A DNA stretch of 64,000 bases from Chryseobacterium gleum (GCA_945881835.1 CAMCVP010000001.1:372001-436000), one strand, 5' to 3'. Shown: positions 34,601 to 42,690, counted from the first letter of the stretch. Numbers and translations: made by a program. Notes: a model not told the origin generated them from the sequence alone.

Positions 34601-35998
34601 TTTTGAAGGCGTACTTACTTTCTCTCCATCCTTCACACAAAGCAAAGCATCTTGTGCTTCGGCGTCACTTTTTTCAGTGTAGAAGGTGTTGTTCGCAGCG
34701 AAGTATTTGACGTTGTGCTTTTCGCAAAACCGAACAAGCGTTCGGTTTACCACTTGCTCTTCTTCCAAGCCGTGGTTATTCAACTCAGCATAGAAATCTT
34801 CTCCGAATTGTTCCTTCCAGAAAATAAAAAGTTCTTCCGCTTTCTCTTCGCCAATATTCAAAATGGTTGAAGGAATTTCACCCCAAAGTGAACCGGTGCA
34901 AAGGATAAGTCCTTCTTTGTATTCAAGCAAAAGATCACGGCTAATGCGCGGTACGTAGTAAAATCCTTCCGTGTAAGCAATGGAAGAAAGCTTAGCAAGG
35001 TTTTGATAGCCTTTGAAGTTTTTCGCGATTAACACAACCGGATAACCATCGTCTTTCGCAGAGCGATCGGTGTGATTCCGACACATGTTTAATTCTGCAC
35101 CAACAATGGGTTTGATTCCCTTCTTGTGCGCAGCACTGACAAAGTGGAACGCCCCCATCATATTTCCAGCGTCCGTAACGGCAACAGCTGGAGATCCCAT
35201 GGCGATTGATTTTTTAATCAATGCGTCAATTGTCGTTGTACTTTGAAGAATACTGTATTGCGAGTGAACGTGCAGGTGAACAAACTTTTGATTTTCATCA
35301 ACTTCAACGGTCTGTGAAGTTTGTTCGGGAGTAAGGTCGCTTGATTTTTCCGATTTGAAATTGCTGTCTTCAAGTTGTGGTGCTTCGTAAATCACATCAC
35401 CCTTCGCAACACCGTTCGCGCTTGGTATAACTCCAATTCGAATTAACTCGAAAAAGCATTTCCCTGTTGCGGCAACATCGTATGCCGCGTCGTGCGCCTC
35501 TTCAAACTTAACTTGAAATAATTTTTCGTGAAGTTCAGTCAACGTTGGCCACTTGAACTTTCCGCCACGTCCGCCCGGAATAGCACAGAAGTCTGTTCCG
35601 AACTCTTTGGTATCCATGCTCGAGATTTGCTCAAGCACGTTGGTTCTTCCTTTACGCAAGAATTCACAACCAACAATATTCAAATCGAATTCAATGTTGT
35701 GTCCAGCCACGAACTGCGCTTGAGAAACAGCAGTTTCGAATTGATCCAGGCAATCGCTTAATGCGATACCTTCTTTGTTCGCACGCTCCGTTGAAATTCC
35801 GTGAATTTTTTCTGAAGAGTAGGGAATGGAAAAACCATTCGGCTGAACGATAATACTGCCTTGCGAAATCAAATTTCCTTTTTCACCGTGTAGCTGCCAA
35901 GCCAATTGCACCAAGCGTGGCCAATTGTTAAAATCGGTCAGTGGCGCATTGTAGTTTTGAGGAAGGCCGGTGGTTTCGGTGTCGAAAATTAAATACAT
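31634..35998 (-). CDS. dnaE: DNA polymerase III alpha subunit with N-terminal proofreading exonuclease
   Basis: 1454 residues. Residues 1-185 are a DnaQ-like DEDDh 3'-5' exonuclease: FDTETTGLP at the N-terminus, VAGHNIEFDLNIVG, and HDAAYDVAAT near 167. A PHP domain follows from about residue 240 (FVHLHVHSQYSILQ). The polymerase core has the catalytic aspartates in MPDMDIDFEDEGR, near VGPGRGSAAGSAVAYCLRI. Helix-hairpin-helix and OB-fold regions lie in the last 400 residues. It is the replicative polymerase. Having proofreading in the same chain means a separate epsilon subunit may not be needed. The fused layout is typical of Flavobacteria-like Bacteroidota. Confidence 0.97.
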   Translation of the reverse strand: MYLIFDTETTGLPQNYNAPLTDFNNWPRLVQLAWQLHGEKGNLISQGSIIVQPNGFSIPYSSEKIHGISTERANKEGIALSDCLDQFETAVSQAQFVAGHNIEFDLNIVGCEFLRKGRTNVLEQISSMDTKEFGTDFCAIPGGRGGKFKWPTLTELHEKLFQVKFEEAHDAAYDVAATGKCFFELIRIGVIPSANGVAKGDVIYEAPQLEDSNFKSEKSSDLTPEQTSQTVEVDENQKFVHLHVHSQYSILQSTTTIDALIKKSIAMGSPAVAVTDAGNMMGAFHFVSAAHKKGIKPIVGAELNMCRNHTDRSAKDDGYPVVLIAKNFKGYQNLAKLSSIAYTEGFYYVPRISRDLLLEYKEGLILCTGSLWGEIPSTILNIGEEKAEELFIFWKEQFGEDFYAELNNHGLEEEQVVNRTLVRFCEKHNVKYFAANNTFYTEKSDAEAQDALLCVKDGEKVSTPSKYIGKKGREFRFGFPNNEFYVKDVQEMAQAFSAYPGALETTLEIAEKCDGYKLDREILLPKFDIAESFITDFQTEITASHDRLISQRIEKWNADGYDEERIAQEKEKLKTIAEQSAYLEHLTFEGAKYRYGDFDESIRERLHFELSVIEKAGYPGYLLIVEDFCREARSMDVSVGPGRGSAAGSAVAYCLRITDVDPIKYDLLFERFLNPDRVSMPDMDIDFEDEGREKVIEYVRNKYSRNAVAQIITYGTMAAKSAVKDAARVFDLSISESEQLTKLIPDRASLSDIFNKEEKQLKDDFSSEEFERMQRMRLISTSTTPEGKVLRMAKILEGSIRNTGTHACGVIITPTDITNFVPVATVKDSDMWCTQFDNSVVEKAGLLKMDFLGLKTLSIIKNAIKLIKLSHNIDIDIDNIPIDDEKTYELFQRGETVAIFQYESEGMRKHMRDLKPTVFADLIAMNALYRPGPMEYIPQFIRRKHGLEKIEYDLPEMEDNLKETYGITVYQEQVMLLSQRLANFTKGQADVLRKAMGKKLIEELNKMKSLFMEGAIANGHPADKLEKIWADWEKFASYAFNKSHSTCYAWIAYQTAYLKAHYPAEFMAATLSNSMSDIKGVTFFMEECKRMRIPVLSPDVNESLSLFSVNKEGAIRFGLAAVKAVGENAVESMIRERETKPFETVFDFLERVDDKATNKRVLESLAMCGAFDRFGITRSAYFGTDNKGEGFIDTLVKYARAARGGKNSSQASLFGEDSGVEIQPPAIPKVEPWDALTELSKEKELVGMFISGHPLDDFALEIEAFCHSNSMEALENPEPNNGREIAFAGIVKNVQHRMSQQGNPYGSFTLENGEGSHDFRLFRKDYMNFKAYMQDNFFLYVRGRFQKRRYGQNTEEKTEFQIVEITLLAEVKEKLGRYLTIGIDSELLTEQSIQKLDDLLVKNTGHAQLRIELKNGEDRVILPSSERNKIAVTKEIQTEIEAIPGVYSIALSSR

Positions 35999-36047
35999 GG
36001 AAGTTGTTCAGATAGGAGCATAAAATTACTGCTACCCTTCCGAATAA

Positions 36048-37415
36048 TTAGCCATTGTGGAAATCTTTCGGACTACTTTTTTTGAACCATCGGGTATTTC
36101 TGAACACCAACAATGAGAAGAGCCCAAGCCCAAGAAAATAAACGTAGTCAGCCGTCCAAATAATGGAAACATCGGCATTCGTGTGAAAGGAAATATAGTA
36201 GGCGTAAGTGAGGTATAATACGGTTGTTCCCAATTCTATGAAGAAACCTTGAATGGTTTTGCCTGCTCCTTCAACAGCCGCTAGTAATATGCTCGTGAAA
36301 GCAAAAATGGAAATGGCAGGAAGTACAATGTACATGCTTTTCACAGTTAGTCGTGTAGTCTCGGCATTCGCATTGAAGAGATGTGCAATGTTTTCCGGGT
36401 AGAGCCACAGCCCATGGGTTAGAATGGCTATGAATGAAAAGTTCAGAAACGCTAACCTGCGAATAACATGAAAGATTTCACCACTTCTTTTTTCAGCAAG
36501 TAGTCCGGATACGTAGGTTTTCGTGGTGCTCGAGAATCCCATGACGCTAACCCAAGCAAGCATATACATGTTTCGAACAATAAATGCACTTTGAAATGAG
36601 TCGTCTCCTTTCTTTTCAATGAAAGCGAAGAAGATAATCCAGATGCTTAATGCCACGAGCATTTGAAGCATAATAGGAACACCTAAACGAAGGATTTCTT
36701 TGGTGTAATGAAAGGGAACGCGATAAAGATTTCGAAAGAGTCTCACCTCTTTATATTTCGCGTGAAAGACGGTATAGAGGAACATTACAAATGCTGCAGC
36801 GCCCTCACCAATGTTAGTGGCTATAGCAGCTCCATGAACTTCAAGTCGAGGGAAATTGAAATTTCCGAATATCAATAAATAATCGAAAACGATTGTGAAA
36901 ATTGCGACCGTGACGGTGGAATAGATCATGCTACGTGTGAGCGCTATTCCAGACCAAAACGATTGAAGTACTTGTATGAACGTGAAGAAAATAAATCCGT
37001 ACGCACGTGTTTCAGCAAACGTTTTCATGTAGTTCCTTGTCTCTTCATCTTCGATGCTTCGATCAAGAAATGAAGGGATGAAAAATGCGAGTACAATAAA
37101 TTGAATCAGGACAATGAATGCCCCAATGAAAAGTGCGTTGGCGAATACAGTCGGAATCTCTTCGCTTCGTCCTTCACCTCTTTTTCGGGCAATAAGAATT
37201 TGCGAGGCGTTGGCTAATCCTGCCGATAGCATGGAAAGCGCAATGTAAATGAGTCCAACGAAACTCACCGCGCTCATGGCTTTTCCGTTCAATTGTGCAA
37301 CGAAAAAATTATCGACGAGCACAACAATAAATTGCACGAATGCACCCATGCACAAGGGGAGGGCCATTTGTAAAAGGGCTCTGTTGTTTGTGCTTAGTGC
37401 AATTTTTTCAGACAT
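36048..37415 (-). CDS. MATE-family efflux transporter
   Basis: 455 residues from the ATG at 37415; the longer frame (37481) starts inside trmH and its extra residues are not membrane-like. Twelve hydrophobic segments are visible, beginning with LLQMALPLCMGAFVQFIVVLVDNFF. Family-like segments include ALSMLSAGLANASQILIARKRG and TNIGEGAAAFVMFLYTVF. MATE proteins expel cationic drugs or metabolites in exchange for Na+ or H+. The substrate cannot be predicted. The start lies eight bases inside the end of trmH, so the two are coupled. Confidence 0.92.
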   Translation of the reverse strand: MSEKIALSTNNRALLQMALPLCMGAFVQFIVVLVDNFFVAQLNGKAMSAVSFVGLIYIALSMLSAGLANASQILIARKRGEGRSEEIPTVFANALFIGAFIVLIQFIVLAFFIPSFLDRSIEDEETRNYMKTFAETRAYGFIFFTFIQVLQSFWSGIALTRSMIYSTVTVAIFTIVFDYLLIFGNFNFPRLEVHGAAIATNIGEGAAAFVMFLYTVFHAKYKEVRLFRNLYRVPFHYTKEILRLGVPIMLQMLVALSIWIIFFAFIEKKGDDSFQSAFIVRNMYMLAWVSVMGFSSTTKTYVSGLLAEKRSGEIFHVIRRLAFLNFSFIAILTHGLWLYPENIAHLFNANAETTRLTVKSMYIVLPAISIFAFTSILLAAVEGAGKTIQGFFIELGTTVLYLTYAYYISFHTNADVSIIWTADYVYFLGLGLFSLLVFRNTRWFKKSSPKDFHNG

Positions 37416-38079
37416 GTTTTTTGTTGTGCCATTCGGCTTCAATGTGCTTCCACCAATGAATGCTGTGACGCGCCCATTCAAGTTTTAGCTCCAATTTTTC
37501 TTCTTCGCTCAATTGCCAATCAAGAGAACTGCCGCGCAAGTTAGTGGTTAAATGCTGCAACGCAATGCTGGTAGCGGCAGAGACGTTAAGGCTTTCGGTA
37601 AAGCCTTGCATGGGAATGTGCACGAGCACATCGGCTTGTTCGACCATGTAGTCACTTGCGCCAGAAAGTTCTGTGCCCATGACCAATGCTGTTTTTTGTG
37701 AAAGGTCTAATTCAGAAAGAGGAATGGAATTTCCATGTAAGTGAGTTACTGCTAAACGGTATCCTTTGTTTTTTAAATCGCGAACACACTCGGCAGTATT
37801 GCTGCGCGTAGAATTGTATCTGTGAAGGGTAAGCCATTTTCCTGCTCCTTTCGAAATACGTTGAAGGTGTTGAAACGGATTGGTATTCTCAATCAAATAC
37901 CCGTCTTGAATTCCGAACGATTCCATGCTACGAAGAATAGCGCTGGTGTTGTGTGATTGATAGAGATCTTCGAGCACAACGGTTAAGTATCTTGTGCGCA
38001 AATTAACGACCTCGTCGAAACGCTGTTGTTTGAATGGCGTCAGCGCCTCACAGAATAGATCGTATAATTCTTGACTCAT
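37408..38079 (-). CDS. trmH: TrmH-type tRNA (guanosine-2'-O-)-methyltransferase
   Basis: 223 residues from the ATG at 38079; an upstream in-frame TTG (38088) lies inside the promoter box. The SpoU/SPOUT motifs are all present: HNTSAILRSMESFGI (motif 1), ALVMGTELSGAS (motif 2) and IPMQGFTESLNVSAATSIAL (motif 3, forming the knot that binds S-adenosylmethionine). TrmH methylates the 2'-OH of G18 in tRNA. Related rRNA methyltransferases share these motifs, but the length and ends fit TrmH. The gene begins just inside the terminator of the HU gene. Confidence 0.9.
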   Translation of the reverse strand: MSQELYDLFCEALTPFKQQRFDEVVNLRTRYLTVVLEDLYQSHNTSAILRSMESFGIQDGYLIENTNPFQHLQRISKGAGKWLTLHRYNSTRSNTAECVRDLKNKGYRLAVTHLHGNSIPLSELDLSQKTALVMGTELSGASDYMVEQADVLVHIPMQGFTESLNVSAATSIALQHLTTNLRGSSLDWQLSEEEKLELKLEWARHSIHWWKHIEAEWHNKKHV

Positions 38080-38085
38080 GGTTTG

Positions 38086-38093
38086 CAAAAATA
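38086..38093 (-). promoter_or_regulatory. -7 promoter box of trmH
   Basis: The minus strand reads TATTTTTG, ending six bases before the ATG at 38079. It shares bases with the T-tract of the HU terminator. Confidence 0.55.
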
Positions 38094-38116
38094 AAAAGGG
38101 CTGCCGAAGCAGCCCT
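38091..38116 (-). terminator. Rho-independent terminator of the HU gene
   Basis: On the minus strand an 8-bp stem AGGGCTGC / GCAGCCCT with a TTCG tetraloop is followed by a T-rich tail. It starts 22 bases after the HU stop codon. On the other strand the same hairpin has a weaker T-rich flank. Confidence 0.9.
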
Positions 38117-38137
38117 CATATTTTTCGAGACCGAAAA

Positions 38138-38410
38138 TTACTTCACTTTAGAAGATAACTCAGTACCAGCTTTGAACTTAACTACTTTCTTAGCTTTGAT
38201 AGTGATTTCTTTACCAGTTTGTGGGTTACGTCCTTTACGAGCCGCACGCTTTGAAGTAGAGAAAGAACCGAAACCAACTAGGGCAACACGGTCGTCTTTT
38301 TTCAACGCTTTAGTAGTTACTTCGATGAATGCATCTAATGCACGCTTCGAATCAGCTTTAGAAAGCTTAGAAGAAGCTGCGATAGCTTCAATCAATTCTG
38401 CTTTGTTCAT
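38138..38410 (-). CDS. HU-family DNA-binding protein
   Basis: 90 residues from the ATG at 38410, the normal HU length; the longer frame to 38491 runs through the promoter. MNKAELIEAIAASSKLSKAD is the dimerisation region. VALVGFGSFSTSKRAARKGR and NPQTGKEITI form the beta-arm that enters the minor groove, with the conserved NPQTG turn. HU bends and compacts chromosomal DNA. It is a single-gene unit with its own strong promoter (38452-38483) and terminator, consistent with high expression. Confidence 0.97.
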   Translation of the reverse strand: MNKAELIEAIAASSKLSKADSKRALDAFIEVTTKALKKDDRVALVGFGSFSTSKRAARKGRNPQTGKEITIKAKKVVKFKAGTELSSKVK

Positions 38411-38451
38411 TTTGTTTTGGTTTTTATTAATTAAACATTTGTTTGTTATCC

Positions 38452-38483
38452 CAAATGTAAAAGAAGCATTTTCTAATTCGCAA
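38452..38483 (-). promoter_or_regulatory. Promoter of the HU gene (-33 TTG and -7 TACATTTG)
   Basis: On the minus strand TTG (38483-38481) is followed after 21 bases by TACATTTG (38459-38452). The leader to the ATG at 38410 is about 40 bases, unusually long for this window. The rest of the 222-bp gap 38411-38632 holds only the permease terminator. Confidence 0.6.
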
Positions 38484-38589
38484 GTAAACATTGAGAATTT
38501 TTGTCATTTTGTTGAAAAAAGCGCGTAGTTGTTCATAACCATAAGGTTTTCTTTCTGAAACGCCTTGATTTGCTAGCGTTTAGCGCATG

Positions 38590-38615
38590 AATAAGCCCAC
38601 CGAAGTGGGCTTATT
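38590..38615 (-). terminator. Terminator hairpin after the APC permease gene
   Basis: A perfect 11-bp stem, AATAAGCCCAC / GTGGGCTTATT, with a CGAA loop (38601-38604) starts 17 bases after the permease stop codon. It lacks a long T-tract but is followed by TTATT on the minus strand. Confidence 0.75.
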
Positions 38616-38632
38616 AGACGAATTAGCTTCAA

Positions 38633-39949
38633 TTATTTTGATTTCATTTTTCCATAAATGAAGTAAACGATGGCTCCAATTGGAATTACCATGAGTCCGA
38701 AGTATGCTGCTGGATCATCGCTCAATGCGTTTTTCACAATGAACCACGCCACGACAGCAATGAACAATACAGGTAGAACAGGATAAAGTGGCGACTTGAA
38801 AATGCCATCTGTTTGTCCCATCTTTTTCATTCTAAAAACAAATATTCCAGAGCAGGCCATAGCTAAGAAGAACCACTCTGTTATGGTAACGTAGGTGTAG
38901 AGCGCTTCGAATTTTCCCCAAACAAAAATGAGTGCGATTGCCCATGCCGATTGTAAAAGAATCGCGTTTACAGGAACTCCGAATTTCGGATGTGATTTTC
39001 CGAACGCTTCAAAGAACAATCCTTCATTCGACATTTGCTGCACAATGCGCGGAGTGGCAAGAACGTATAGCCCTGCGCATCCGAATACAGAAAGTGCAAT
39101 AAGAATTGAAACTGCGAATGATCCGCCTGGAATAATTTTTTCCATGGCATCTGCTGCTAACGTTTTGCTGTTTTGAATTTCTTCAATACTCAACACGCTC
39201 ATGTAACCTATGCTTACGAGCACGTATGAAAGAGTTACGACCAATGTTCCAAGGATAAGTGCTAGAGGAACGTTTCGCTTTGGGTTTTCGGCTTCGTTCG
39301 TTACGAAGCTTGCATAATGCCATCCCGTGTATGACCACAACACTCCAACAAATGCTTTGGCCCAACCAAAACCTTGTGCTTTTTCATTTGTGAAAATTTC
39401 TGAAACTGAGATGCTATTGTCGAAGATGTTATTCGTTCCCAAAAAGAGAAGAAGAATAAGCAAGCCATAAATGCCAATAATTTTCAAAACTGTGGAGACA
39501 TTGGCAAACCATTTCGAACTGTCTAAACTAAACATGTTGAACAAGGTGAGCACAACAATAGATCCTGCCGCAACGACAGGAATAAGTTGATCGGAAAAAC
39601 CGACAATCTTCTGAGAATAGTCGGCGAATACAACAATTAGCGCAGCAATGGTTCCGGATGATACTACCGTGAGCAAACACCATCCATATAAAAATGCTGG
39701 AAGCGGTCCGAACGCTTCCTTCAAATAAGTATATATTCCGCCGCCTTTAGGGAATCGTCCGCCCATTTCGGCATACACTAAAGCACCTATCATGGAAACA
39801 ACCCCACCTGCTATCCAAAGCACAATCATCCACATGGAATCTGGTACTGCTTGCGCAATGCTGGTAGGGGTTTTGAAGATTCCAGATCCAATGGTACTTC
39901 CAATGGCAATCATGGTTAAAGCGAAAAGCGAGAGTCCTTTTTTGTTCAT
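38633..39949 (-). CDS. APC-superfamily amino acid permease
   Basis: 438 residues with twelve hydrophobic segments. The N-terminus LFALTMIAIGSTIGSGIFKTP carries the GSGIF motif of amino acid-polyamine-organocation transporters. FPKGGGIYTYLKEAFGPLPAFLYGW is the typical second conserved region, and SYTGWHYASFVTNEAENPKRN the helix 6 region. The protein carries amino acids across the inner membrane, but the substrate (for example serine or a neutral amino acid) cannot be fixed. It is a single-gene unit with a hairpin terminator. An AAAATTCG sequence just before the ATG may be a weak -7 box. Confidence 0.92.
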   Translation of the reverse strand: MNKKGLSLFALTMIAIGSTIGSGIFKTPTSIAQAVPDSMWMIVLWIAGGVVSMIGALVYAEMGGRFPKGGGIYTYLKEAFGPLPAFLYGWCLLTVVSSGTIAALIVVFADYSQKIVGFSDQLIPVVAAGSIVVLTLFNMFSLDSSKWFANVSTVLKIIGIYGLLILLLFLGTNNIFDNSISVSEIFTNEKAQGFGWAKAFVGVLWSYTGWHYASFVTNEAENPKRNVPLALILGTLVVTLSYVLVSIGYMSVLSIEEIQNSKTLAADAMEKIIPGGSFAVSILIALSVFGCAGLYVLATPRIVQQMSNEGLFFEAFGKSHPKFGVPVNAILLQSAWAIALIFVWGKFEALYTYVTITEWFFLAMACSGIFVFRMKKMGQTDGIFKSPLYPVLPVLFIAVVAWFIVKNALSDDPAAYFGLMVIPIGAIVYFIYGKMKSK

Positions 39950-40020
39950 ATCGAATTTTGAATAGCTTCAAATATATTTCGCTTTTCAGGAATGCCGTTC
40001 GAAATATAGATAAGTGTTCG

Positions 40021-40028
40021 TAAATTTG
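40021..40028 (+). promoter_or_regulatory. -7 promoter box of the DUF6913-dapA operon
   Basis: TAAATTTG, a perfect TAnnTTTG, ends five bases before the ATG at 40034. Confidence 0.55.
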
Positions 40029-40033
40029 TCGTA

Positions 40034-40588
40034 ATGAAGTTCGTAGAGAATATAAAATTATCTGCCGGCAGAAGAGCATTAGGTAAAATGGAAGAGCCAC
40101 GTCGTCAACGTGCCGGCTCAAATTTTCACGATGCGCAATCGGTTGGTATTCTTTACGCGGATTCCGATGAGCGCTATTTCAATAAGATAAAAGCATTCGC
40201 AAAATATTTGAAAGATAAGTTCGGCGTTCGTCACATAAAGTGTGTCGGTTTCGTTAATGAGTCGAGCAAGAATTTACCCATTTGGCAATCGATGAAATTG
40301 GAGTTTGAATACTTCACCAAAGATGATTTGAATTGGTATTTACGTCCCGTTCAAAACGTTTCAAAATTCATCAAAGAAGATTTTGATATTCTTATAGACC
40401 TCACAAACGGAGATTATATTCCTTTGAATTTCATCTTCAAGGAAAGTAAAGCCAAAATGAAAGTTGGTCTCAGAGATTCACTCGCAGCGCGTCAGTGCGA
40501 CTTAATGATTGACTTAGGAGATAATCCTACAATCGATAAATACCTGCAGAATCTCGACATGTATTTAAGTAATCCACAAATAAAATAA
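40034..40588 (+). CDS. DUF6913-like cytoplasmic protein
   Basis: 184 residues without signal peptide or membrane helix. Segments such as QSVGILYADSDERYFNKIKA, DFDILIDLTNGDYIPLNFIF and SLAARQCDLMIDLGDNPT suggest an alpha/beta fold with alternating strands and helices. I match it, with moderate certainty, to the DUF6913 family often encoded next to dapA in Flavobacteriales. The function is unknown. It is separated from dapA by two bases and is surely co-transcribed with it. That hints at a link to diaminopimelate or cell wall precursor synthesis, but nothing in the sequence shows catalysis. Confidence 0.75.
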   Translation: MKFVENIKLSAGRRALGKMEEPRRQRAGSNFHDAQSVGILYADSDERYFNKIKAFAKYLKDKFGVRHIKCVGFVNESSKNLPIWQSMKLEFEYFTKDDLNWYLRPVQNVSKFIKEDFDILIDLTNGDYIPLNFIFKESKAKMKVGLRDSLAARQCDLMIDLGDNPTIDKYLQNLDMYLSNPQIK

Positions 40589-40590
40589 CA

Positions 40591-41481
40591 ATGAGAGAGA
40601 AGTTGAAAGGATTAGGTGTGGCAATGGTTACTCCTTTTCGCAAAGATGGTTCAGTGGATTTCGCTGGACTGAAAAAGTTAACGGCGCATTTAATTGAAGG
40701 TGGAGCCGATTATTTAGTTGTTCAAGGAACAACGGGCGAGTCAGTAACATTGACGAAAGAAGAAAAGCAAGAAGTTTTAGATGCGGTTCTGGAGGCAAAC
40801 AATGGCACTAAGCCAATCGTTTTAGGTCTAGGTGGAAACAACACCTACGAATTGGTTCAGCAATTAAGCAGATTAGATACAGACGGAATAGATGCAATCC
40901 TTTCCGTTACCCCATATTACAACAAGCCAACACAAAACGGATTGGTTGAGCATTATAAGGCACTTAGCGAAGCAAGTAAAATTCCTATTGTGTTATACAA
41001 TGTTCCAGGAAGAACAGCTGTAAACATGTTACCCGATACAGTGGCTCGCATTGCATTTGAATGCAAGAACATCATTGGTATCAAAGAGGCGAGTGGAAGC
41101 GTTGAACAAATCATGAATGTCATCAATGTTACTCCGAAAGAGTTCATGGTTATCAGCGGCGACGATGCGTTGACATTACCACTTTTATCTGCTGGATGTG
41201 ATGGAGTTATCTCTGTTGTTGGAAACGCCTTTCCGAAGGAGTTTTCTCAAATGATTCACGCTGCCTTGAGCAACAATTACGAAGAGGCGAGAGCCATTCA
41301 TTACAAACTTTTAGATTTAATTCATTTGTTGTTTGCGGAAGGAAATCCTGCAGGTATCAAGGAAGTTTTGGCTCATCTCGACATCTGCGAAAATTACTTG
41401 CGTCTGCCGCTTGTTCCTGTTTCTGAAAAATTGAGTGATAAGATTCGGAAGTACTTGGTCGAGGAAGATTTTCTTGGTTAA
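40591..41481 (+). CDS. dapA: 4-hydroxy-tetrahydrodipicolinate synthase
   Basis: 296 residues, a TIM-barrel aldolase of normal length. The Schiff-base lysine is Lys165 in IIGIKEASG. The catalytic tyrosine is Tyr136 in VLYNVPGRT, with substrate-binding Arg141. GTTGESVTLT and SVTPYYNKPTQNG are family signatures. DapA condenses pyruvate with aspartate semialdehyde, the entry to the diaminopimelate and lysine pathway, and is commonly feedback-inhibited by lysine. The 3' end overlaps smpB, which is convergent, by four bases. Confidence 0.97.
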   Translation: MREKLKGLGVAMVTPFRKDGSVDFAGLKKLTAHLIEGGADYLVVQGTTGESVTLTKEEKQEVLDAVLEANNGTKPIVLGLGGNNTYELVQQLSRLDTDGIDAILSVTPYYNKPTQNGLVEHYKALSEASKIPIVLYNVPGRTAVNMLPDTVARIAFECKNIIGIKEASGSVEQIMNVINVTPKEFMVISGDDALTLPLLSAGCDGVISVVGNAFPKEFSQMIHAALSNNYEEARAIHYKLLDLIHLLFAEGNPAGIKEVLAHLDICENYLRLPLVPVSEKLSDKIRKYLVEEDFLG

Positions 41482-41921
41482 CGCAACTTAGCTCTGTCCG
41501 CTTCGCGTTTCAGGTCTTTATCTTTAACATCGGCGCGTTTGTCTCCAACGTTTTTACCTTTTGCTAAAGCGATATCCAATTTAGCCCAGCCTTTTTCTGA
41601 AATGAATAAGCGCATAGGAACAATGGTCATACCCGTGTCTTTCAACTTGCGCTTCAATCTGTCTATTTCTGTTTGTTGAAGAAGGAGCGTTTTCACACGT
41701 CGTTCTTCGTGTTGCGCGTATCCAGCATTGCCGTAATGCGCAATGTTCATATTCAGAATAATCAGAGAATTTCCATTCAACTTACAATAGGCCTCAGCAA
41801 TGTTTGCTTTACCCGCGCGAATGCTCTTGATTTCACTTCCAGTTAAAACAATACCAGCAGTGAACTCTTCCAAAATGAAATATTGAAAGAGCGCTTTTTT
41901 ATTTTTGATTTCCACTGCCAT
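41478..41921 (-). CDS. smpB: SsrA-binding protein SmpB
   Basis: 147 residues, normal length. The oligonucleotide-binding barrel contains NKKALFQYFILEEFTAGIVL, GSEIKSIRAGKANIAEAYC and NIAHYGNAGYAQHEERRVKT. The basic C-terminal tail (GKNVGDKRADVKDKDLKR) enters the mRNA channel. SmpB brings tmRNA to stalled ribosomes so the stuck peptide is tagged and the mRNA released. No tmRNA gene was seen in this window. The gene is preceded by a close -7 box. Confidence 0.96.
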   Translation of the reverse strand: MAVEIKNKKALFQYFILEEFTAGIVLTGSEIKSIRAGKANIAEAYCKLNGNSLIILNMNIAHYGNAGYAQHEERRVKTLLLQQTEIDRLKRKLKDTGMTIVPMRLFISEKGWAKLDIALAKGKNVGDKRADVKDKDLKREADRAKLR

Positions 41922-41925
41922 GCCG

Positions 41926-41933
41926 CGAATTTA
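41926..41933 (-). promoter_or_regulatory. -7 promoter box of smpB
   Basis: The minus strand reads TAAATTCG, ending four bases before the ATG at 41921. Confidence 0.55.
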
Positions 41934-41964
41934 CAACGGAAAGAGAGGAAAGAGATTGAACGGC

Positions 41965-42672
41965 TTATTTATCGGAAAGAAATTGTGCGATTGCGCGAAC
42001 TTCTTCGGCATTTGCACGAAGGTATTCCTTCGGCATAACGCCTAATTCGCCTGCATGGACAATCTCAGAAGCGCTGGTGTGATAGCTTGAAAAGCATTCG
42101 TCATACACTTGCGCAATGTTCGAACTGCGAAGTCCCGAGCCTGGCATAATCTCCATGGTGTTCGCCAGTGATGCGTAGCGTTTCAAATTATCAATTCCTT
42201 CAACACATGTCATTTTTTTTCCTGAAGAAAGTAATCGCTTGCATCCAGCACTTTCCAATTGCGCAATGGCTTCATCGCCATTGGTGCAAACATCGAAGGC
42301 GCGTTGAAAGGCGACGTCTATGCCATTTGCAGCTTTTACAAATCGCTCCAATGCTCTGAAATCTATTGTTCCATCGGCATTCAAAGCGCCCACCACAACG
42401 GCTTTAATTCCTTTGTCCTTTGAACGACGAATGTCGTTGCACATTATTTTAATTTCTTCTTCCGAATAAACAAACGACCCTTCACGCAAGCGAATGAGTG
42501 CCGCTACATCGCATGAGGTATATTCAACAGCGTATTCTATCAATGACAATGCAGGTGTTAATCCTCCGATTTGTAATGCTGAACATACTTCCAAACGCGT
42601 TGCTCCGTTCTCGTTTGCAATTAAACACGACTCAGGATTTGTCGCTATTATTTCCAAATGAATTTTTGACAT
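41965..42672 (-). CDS. cutC: CutC-family protein
   Basis: 235 residues from the ATG at 42672; a longer frame to 42708 runs into the divergent patatin gene. It is a TIM-barrel protein with the family segments EIIATNPESCLIANENGATR, EVCSALQIGGLTPALSLIEY, VAFQRAFDVC and MPGSGLRSSNI. CutC was first linked to copper tolerance in E. coli, but later work questions this, so the role is uncertain. The gene is divergent from the patatin gene with only 18 bases between start codons. Confidence 0.93.
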   Translation of the reverse strand: MSKIHLEIIATNPESCLIANENGATRLEVCSALQIGGLTPALSLIEYAVEYTSCDVAALIRLREGSFVYSEEEIKIMCNDIRRSKDKGIKAVVVGALNADGTIDFRALERFVKAANGIDVAFQRAFDVCTNGDEAIAQLESAGCKRLLSSGKKMTCVEGIDNLKRYASLANTMEIMPGSGLRSSNIAQVYDECFSSYHTSASEIVHAGELGVMPKEYLRANAEEVRAIAQFLSDK

Positions 42673-42678
42673 TCTATG

Positions 42679-42686
42679 TAATTTTG
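42679..42686 (+). promoter_or_regulatory. -7 promoter box of the patatin gene
   Basis: TAATTTTG ends four bases before the ATG at 42691. Any -33 element would lie within the start of cutC. Confidence 0.5.
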
Positions 42687-42690
42687 AATT

